Assembly: GCA_025934735.1 (NCBI GenBank)
Contig: JAICWP010000008.1
Coordinates: 124,001 to 188,000, forward strand
Origin: Terriglobales bacterium
GTDB lineage: Bacteria > Acidobacteriota > Terriglobia > Terriglobales > Acidobacteriaceae
DNA: 64,000 nucleotides
Direction of reading: 5' to 3'
How positions within the stretch are numbered: position 1 is the first letter of the stretch; each line of letters starts with the position of its first letter. Under the pieces are notes generated by a model. That model did no database searches. It saw only the letters and a list, made by a program, of their open reading frames with translations, and had not been told where the DNA came from. Position numbers and translations under genes: made by a program. Shown here in pieces: positions 59,698-64,000 of the stretch.

Positions 59698-60890
59698 GGC
59701 TCCACTGCGGTTGCCGCCCGCGGATGCGGCTCGGTTTCGGCGTTGAGGTTGCGATTGCGAAACGCGACTTTGCTGCCGTTCTGCAGCTTGTCCTGCCCGT
59801 CAGTGACGACTACTTCGCCGGGAGCGATCCCCTGCGCAATGGCGGTCACATTGCCCTGGGTGAGAGCCAGCGTGACCGGCCGCACTTCGACCGTATTGTT
59901 AGCCTTAACGATGTAGGCGAAGGTACCCTGGGGACCGCGCTGCACGGCGGCTGCGGGCACCACCGTGCTGTCCTTGCGGACTTCCAGCAACAAGCGCACA
60001 TTGACGAACTGGTTGGGCCAGAGGTCATGCTCGCGATTGTCGAAGATGGCCTTGAGTTTGCCCGTGCCGGTGGACTGGTCAATCTGGTTGTCAATGGTAA
60101 GCAGATTTCCGCTGGCCAGCTTGGTCCGGTCATCGCGGCTGTACGCTTCCACTCGCAGCGTGCCCGCGCGCATGTGCTGGGCCACCACCGGGAGGCTGTC
60201 TTCCGGCAGGGTGAAAATGACAGCGATGGGCTGCAGTTGAGTGATCACCAGCAGGGGATTGGCGTCATTGGCATGAACCATGTTGCCGGTATCCACCAGA
60301 CGCAGGCCGATTCTTCCGTCCACCGGCGCGGTGATGTGGCAGTAGGTCAGGTTCAGCTTGGCGTTTTCTATGGCCGCCTGGTCGGCATGCACGCTGCCCT
60401 CGAGTTGCCCGACCAGAGCTTCCTGCGTATCAACTTGCTGGTGGGAAACCACGCCGGCGGCGACCAGGCCGTTGTAGCGCTGCAGGTCAAGTTGTGCGTT
60501 TTTGAGCTGCGACTGGTCCTTGAGCAGTGTGGCTTGCGCTTGATCGAGCGCCACCTGATAAGGCCGCGGGTCAATGACAACGAGCAGGTCGCCCTTTTTT
60601 ACTTCCTGGCCTTCGCGGAAGGCTACCCGGACCAGTTGCCCGTCCACGCGGCTTTTGACGGCGACGGTGTTGAAAGCGTTCACCGAACCCAGCCCGGTCA
60701 CGTACACGGGAAGATCGCGGCGCTCCACCGTGGCCACTGAGACGGGAACAATTTGCGGGCCTTGAAAGCCCTTTTTGGAGGCGTTGGTCCGGGAGCCAAC
60801 ATTGCCGCAGCCGGACAAACCGAAAGCTATAAGCAAAGAAATGCCGAGCGGGATGAGAATACGAATGTGGGCGTGTTTTCGGAAGTTCAC
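59694..60890 (-). CDS. mdtA: RND periplasmic adaptor lipoprotein, MdtA-like
   Basis: 398 residues. Signal peptide with lipobox LSGC (Cys28), then the adaptor pattern: [52 protein letters not shown] (lipoyl half 1), a helical hairpin ([38 protein letters not shown]), [19 protein letters not shown] (lipoyl half 2), a beta-barrel domain and a membrane-proximal domain. It links the two permeases to an outer-membrane channel that must come from elsewhere. The receiver-less regulator is 96 bases upstream, same strand. Confidence 0.9.
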   Translation of the reverse strand: MNFRKHAHIRILIPLGISLLIAFGLSGCGNVGSRTNASKKGFQGPQIVPVSVATVERRDLPVYVTGLGSVNAFNTVAVKSRVDGQLVRVAFREGQEVKKGDLLVVIDPRPYQVALDQAQATLLKDQSQLKNAQLDLQRYNGLVAAGVVSHQQVDTQEALVGQLEGSVHADQAAIENAKLNLTYCHITAPVDGRIGLRLVDTGNMVHANDANPLLVITQLQPIAVIFTLPEDSLPVVAQHMRAGTLRVEAYSRDDRTKLASGNLLTIDNQIDQSTGTGKLKAIFDNREHDLWPNQFVNVRLLLEVRKDSTVVPAAAVQRGPQGTFAYIVKANNTVEVRPVTLALTQGNVTAIAQGIAPGEVVVTDGQDKLQNGSKVAFRNRNLNAETEPHPRAATAVEP

Positions 60891-60986
60891 GTCAAACCTG
60901 CTGTCCGTGTCGGTGATCAGGACGCGGGGATGTCCCGGACTTTATTGATATCACTTCCAGCCGCGAGTTGTCGCGCGCTGACCGCG

Positions 60987-61358
60987 TCAGTCTGGCACGC
61001 GGAAGATATAGCCGGCGCCGCGAACGGTCTTGATGTAGCCGCTGCTGCGTCCAGGCACCCCCAGCTTCTTGCGCAGATTGCTGACATGCATGTCAATGCT
61101 GCGCTCGAAAGGCGAGAAGGAACGCTGCAGCGCCACACGCACCAGTTCCTCGCGGCTGACCACGGATCCGGCACGACTCAACAGCAATTGCAGGATGGCG
61201 AACTCGATGGTGGTGAGCCGGGTTGACCTACCAGCGTTGTGCACTGTACGGGTGGCGGCGTCCAGTTCCAAGTCACCGAAACGGATCAGGCTCGACTGCT
61301 CAGAAGCAGGCGACCAGTCCACATTCGAAACTGCTACAGAAGCCATTGCACGATTCAC
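60987..61358 (-). CDS. CpxR-type winged-helix regulator without a receiver domain
   Basis: 123 residues from GTG 61358 (ATG 61346 is an alternative). Only the OmpR-type C-terminal DNA-binding domain is present: IRFGDLELDAATRTVHNAGRSTRLTTIEFAILQLLLSRAGSVVSREELVRVAL..., then the recognition helix ERSIDMHVSNLRKKLG, closest to CpxR (DRAIDMHISNLRRKL). No receiver or phospho-acceptor Asp is found upstream. It is the first gene of the mdtABC-like group. A perfect CpxR box lies 57 bases upstream, so self-regulation and control of the pump are plausible. Confidence 0.85.
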   Translation of the reverse strand: MNRAMASVAVSNVDWSPASEQSSLIRFGDLELDAATRTVHNAGRSTRLTTIEFAILQLLLSRAGSVVSREELVRVALQRSFSPFERSIDMHVSNLRKKLGVPGRSSGYIKTVRGAGYIFRVPD

Positions 61359-61393
61359 GCTGAATATTGTTACAGCAGGACGCCTCAGATGGC

Positions 61394-61421
61394 TGTAAAG
61401 AAGTGTAACTTGTTCTTTACA
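61394..61421. promoter_or_regulatory. Inverted repeat upstream of the CpxR-type regulator
   Basis: TGTAAAGAA (61394-61402), ten-base spacer, TTCTTTACA (61413-61421): a perfect 9-bp inverted repeat. On the plus strand it also reads GTAAA-N5-GTAAC (61395-61409). It overlaps the CpxR box at 61416-61430. Confidence 0.55.
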
Positions 61422-61430
61422 AAACTTTAC
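61416..61430 (-). promoter_or_regulatory. Perfect CpxR box (GTAAA-N5-GTAAA)
   Basis: On the minus strand GTAAA-GTTTT-GTAAA matches the E. coli CpxR consensus exactly. It lies in the 90-base gap between yceI and the CpxR-type regulator, 57 bases before the regulator's GTG. Function is inferred from the family, not shown. Confidence 0.6.
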
Positions 61431-61448
61431 GTACTGGTCATACCGCTT

Positions 61449-62084
61449 TTAGAAGGGATTACGGGCCGGGAGCCGCTGGGAGCGGGCTAGCGAAGAGTCT
61501 GCCAAGTGGCCGACGGCGTGCACGTCAATATTCACTTTATCGCTAACGCGCAGAATGAAGGTGCTGGGATTCTTCAACCCCCATTTCACATAGGGCACGA
61601 TGAAGTGAACGTCGGCGGAAGCCCGGTCGTGATTGATCTGCACCGGCATGTCCACCGTCATCGGGTGCTGCTGGCCGTGCAGGGTCATCAAGCCCTGTAG
61701 TTCCATTTGCGAGGCGCCCTGCGGCAACAGCTTGCCGGTGACATGCTGCGGCGTGAAAACGATTTCCGGGTATTTGTCATCCTCAAGAATCTGGCGGTGC
61801 ATGCGCCGGTCGCGGCTTTTGTTGCCGCTATTCCCGGAGGTGGCGTCTACTACCAGAGAGCCGCTGGCTGCGCCAGTTTGAGGATTGAAGCGAATGGTTC
61901 CGCTCTTCAGCTGAAAAGTGCCATGTACGGTGTGCAGAACGTCGCCCAAGGTGAAGTTCACATGGCTTTGCGCCGGGTCGAGTTGGAATATCCTCTCCTG
62001 TGCGCCGGCCACTACCACCAAGAGTTGCAAGAGCAGCAGAACTGTGGCGAGGCTCGCGAACCGCTTTAGAAGATTTCGATTCAT
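61449..62084 (-). CDS. YceI-family lipid-binding protein
   Basis: 211 residues from the ATG at 62084. Signal peptide (MNRNLLKRFASLATVLLLLQLLVVVAGAQE), then the YceI lipocalin-like barrel: FQLDPAQSHVNFTLGDVLHTVHGTFQLKSGTIRFNPQTGAASGSLVVDATSGNSGNKSRDRRMHRQILEDDKYPEIVFTPQHV. YceI relatives bind isoprenoid quinones or amphiphiles in the periplasm. It is 25 bases after the FAD oxidoreductase and in line with the type III polyketide synthase, so it may carry their product. This is the most interesting link in the block. Confidence 0.88.
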   Translation of the reverse strand: MNRNLLKRFASLATVLLLLQLLVVVAGAQERIFQLDPAQSHVNFTLGDVLHTVHGTFQLKSGTIRFNPQTGAASGSLVVDATSGNSGNKSRDRRMHRQILEDDKYPEIVFTPQHVTGKLLPQGASQMELQGLMTLHGQQHPMTVDMPVQINHDRASADVHFIVPYVKWGLKNPSTFILRVSDKVNIDVHAVGHLADSSLARSQRLPARNPF

Positions 62085-62109
62085 GTTCAGCCTTGCCGTG
62101 GTCAACCTC

Positions 62110-63222
62110 TCATGCCGTTAAGAGTCGCCATCCCACGTTAAGGATTCCACTAATTCCGAAGTCTCGCAGCGGCAGTTCGCCCACATGCACCGAGAGGAGG
62201 CGGGCAAACAAACCAGGCCTTTGGGCGAAGGCTCCCAGGGCGCGGCGGCGGACCCAGGAGTGCTTATCCATCAACAGCATGGAGCGGCCCAGAAAGTGGG
62301 GCAAAGCGGTGATTTGCTGATGGGCGGCAGCATAGAGCGAGAGATCGTTGGCGGCCAAAGCCCGGCCCAAGGCGCTGGCTTGGCGAAAGGAGACGGCCAG
62401 GCCTTCGCCGGTAATGGCGTCCGTCGAACCGGAGGCTTCGCCGATCAGGACGAATGGGCCGCGCACCACCGATTTGAGGCGGCGGGTCACGGTCATCGCG
62501 CCCTTGACGGGCGTACTGGGTGGAGCGGAGCGCAGACGCTCGCAGAGCTGGGGAAAGTGCTCCAGGGCGAGATCGAACGAGGCGCGGCGCTGACGCGAGA
62601 TGAGAGCGACGCAGATTTCCTGCGAGCCAATGGGTGTGATATAAGCCTGGCGATCCTCACCCCAGTATATTTCCACGAATTCCGACCAGGGCCGGATATG
62701 GAAGTGGCGGCGCAGGCCGATGCGGCGCTCGTAATCGCGGCCTGAGGCCAGGCCTGCCCAGCTGCGCACGCGCGAGTTCTGGCCGTCCGCACCGATAATC
62801 CAGCGGGAACGCAGGCGATCGCCGTTCACCTCCACCTCGCCATTTTTCACATTCGAAACGCGAGCGCCCCAGAGCAGCCGAATGCCGAGCGCGGCGGCTC
62901 GTTCGGCCATCAGGCCGTGCAGAACGGTGCGGCGAATTCCCAGGCCGGTGCCTCGGGGGAAGTCTGCTTCCACCGCACCCTCGCGCCCCAGAAAGCGGAT
63001 GCCGCGGAACACTCCGGTGTCGCAGCCCTCCAGGGAGACGCCCAATTTCGCCAGGGCTTCCAGGGAGTCGGGCATCAGTCCTTCGCCGCATGCCTTATCA
63101 ATGGGCGGGCGGGCGCAGTCGGCTAGCGCAACCCGCAATCCTTGCTGCGCGGCAGAAATAGCTGCGGCCAGTCCCGCCGGGCCGCCGCCAATTACGAATA
63201 CATCCAGGCCCGTATTCATCAT
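62110..63222 (-). CDS. FAD-dependent oxidoreductase linked to the type III polyketide synthase
   Basis: 370 residues from the ATG at 63222; starts at GTG 63228 and ATG 63219 are also possible. The ATG at 63222 overlaps the synthase stop as ATGA (63219-63222). FAD fold: VIGGGPAGLAAAISAAQQGLRVAL at the start, then KACGEGLMPDSLEALAKLGV, WIIGADGQNSRVRSWAGL and FVLIGEASGSTDAITGEGLAVSFRQASALGRAL, typical of geranylgeranyl-reductase/hydroxylase-type flavoproteins. In Streptomyces SrsC, a flavin enzyme hydroxylates the alkylresorcinol made by the SrsA synthase; a like role here is inferred. Confidence 0.82.
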   Translation of the reverse strand: MMNTGLDVFVIGGGPAGLAAAISAAQQGLRVALADCARPPIDKACGEGLMPDSLEALAKLGVSLEGCDTGVFRGIRFLGREGAVEADFPRGTGLGIRRTVLHGLMAERAAALGIRLLWGARVSNVKNGEVEVNGDRLRSRWIIGADGQNSRVRSWAGLASGRDYERRIGLRRHFHIRPWSEFVEIYWGEDRQAYITPIGSQEICVALISRQRRASFDLALEHFPQLCERLRSAPPSTPVKGAMTVTRRLKSVVRGPFVLIGEASGSTDAITGEGLAVSFRQASALGRALAANDLSLYAAAHQQITALPHFLGRSMLLMDKHSWVRRRALGAFAQRPGLFARLLSVHVGELPLRDFGISGILNVGWRLLTA

Positions 63223-64000
63223 CTCCACCGTAACAGAACCAGCTCGGAGCAGAAGCCAGGCCCCATGGACGCCATCAGGCTATAGGTGCCAGGTGCTCCG
63301 CGCCGGCGGGAAAGAAAGTCCTGCAAGACCAGCAGGACAGACGCGGAGGACAGGTTGCCAACGCGCCGCAGGCACTCCCAGGAGGCGTCCAGGGCGCCCT
63401 CGGGCAGTTCCAGAGTGCGAGCTACGGCTTCCAGCACGTTGGGACCGCCGGTGTGGATGATCCAGCTGGCAATGTGGTGCCGTCCCAGGCCCTGTTCGGC
63501 CAAAAATGCATCCACGTCGGCGCGCAAATGCCGCTCCACCATGACCGGGACGTCGCGCGAGAGCACAATGCGGAAGCCATGCTCGGAGATATCCCAGCCC
63601 ATCACATCTTCGGTGTTGGGATAAAAAACGGAACGGGTGGCGACCACCTCCGGTCCGGGAAATTCAGTTTCAGCGCCGCCGACGACCACCGCGGCCGCGC
63701 CATCGCCAAACAGGCCGGTGGCGATCAGGTTGGCGGTGGAAACATCCTCGCGCTGCCAGGTGAGCGAGCACAACTCGACCGCCAGCACCACCGCGACCTG
63801 GCTGGGGAAGGCGCGAACATAATCGGCAGCTCTGGCAATTCCAGCGGCGCCGGCAACGCAGCCCAGCCCAAATAGCGGCATGCGCTTAAGATTTGGCGAG
63901 AGCCCAATGCGGTTGATCAGCTTGGCGTCAATCGAAGGACTGGAAATTCCAGTCACCGAGGTGAAGAAAAGGGCCCCGACGTCGCGCGGGCGCAGGCCCA
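63219..64000 (-). CDS. Type III polyketide synthase (5' end beyond window)
   Basis: About 260 C-terminal residues; the reading frame continues past base 64000. The condensing triad is present: Cys in PLFGLGCVAGAAG, His in WIIHTGGPNVLE, and Asn in RRVGNLSSASVL, the set of chalcone/stilbene and alkylresorcinol synthases. The C-terminal region GPGFCSELVLLRW is typical. These enzymes join malonyl units to an acyl starter to give resorcinols, pyrones or chromones. Coupled to the flavoprotein by an ATGA overlap. The usual methyltransferase partner (SrsB/BpsB) could lie beyond the window edge. Confidence 0.88.
   Translation of the reverse strand, partial: GLRPRDVGALFFTSVTGISSPSIDAKLINRIGLSPNLKRMPLFGLGCVAGAAGIARAADYVRAFPSQVAVVLAVELCSLTWQREDVSTANLIATGLFGDGAAAVVVGGAETEFPGPEVVATRSVFYPNTEDVMGWDISEHGFRIVLSRDVPVMVERHLRADVDAFLAEQGLGRHHIASWIIHTGGPNVLEAVARTLELPEGALDASWECLRRVGNLSSASVLLVLQDFLSRRRGAPGTYSLMASMGPGFCSELVLLRWR

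Noticed and set aside
59694-60890. Pump operon with its own outer-membrane channel
   Set aside because: No TolC/OprM-like gene is found before or after the adaptor and permeases within the window.

Overview
This is a 64 kb piece of chromosome, most likely from a soil member of the Acidobacteriota (Koribacter/Terriglobus side). Four things point there: a double-length FtsX/MacB permease of the acidobacterial 'ADOP' type without its own ATPase (40652-43156); receiver-like proteins lacking the phosphorylatable Asp; secreted proteins typical of that phylum; and dispersed REP hairpins with a RAYT transposase. The DNA is GC-rich except for one gene (28843-30309). There is no rRNA operon, CRISPR array, prophage or complete insertion sequence. 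One tRNA gene, tRNA-Val(GAC), is present.

Layout. 1-7300: partial phytoene-desaturase-like oxidoreductase, a RAYT locus flanked by REP pairs, a GcvT-fold protein, small enzymes, and a cell-envelope pair (TPR protein, OmpA/Pal-like lipoprotein). 7600-13300: uvrC, a helical-repeat protein, a BadF-type sugar kinase, a Rieske ferredoxin, a solitary nuoB and a degenerate receiver, with heptanucleotide arrays between them. 13400-23100: divergent GT-C glycosyltransferases (one fused to a GT2 domain), several secreted proteins, a methyltransferase, and a three-gene overlapping operon (zinc ribbon, membrane protein, amino-acid permease). 23100-28700: a RES-Xre toxin-antitoxin pair, then pilD, a PilS-like kinase, a secreted coiled-coil protein and a PilR-like sigma-54 activator. 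28800-40500: a low-GC membrane gene, an amino-acid permease, a Na+/solute symporter whose C-terminus is made by a REP element, a diguanylate cyclase, two 50-residue membrane proteins, galT, yraN, a second degenerate receiver, a class III aminotransferase with a possible leader ORF, and an EamA transporter. 40600-53500: the orphan permease, a nine-repeat Ig-like lipoprotein, cysS, pgsA, GT-C-like membrane proteins, tRNA-Val and a DUF2911 protein.

53469-64000 is the most coherent block, all on the minus strand: type III polyketide synthase, FAD oxidoreductase, YceI lipid-binding protein, a CpxR-type DNA-binding domain without a receiver, then an MdtABC-like RND pump (one adaptor, two permeases). 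A perfect GTAAA-N5-GTAAA CpxR box lies upstream of the regulator. My inference is a lipid-quinone/resorcinol pathway beside an envelope-stress-type efflux operon.

Two repeat systems cross the window. REP pairs have a fixed two-hairpin layout with a CCTTCCGA flank. Degenerate 7- or 8-base tandem arrays lie between genes, and five of them touch or contain a stop codon. No similarity search was run; all family names come from motifs read by eye.
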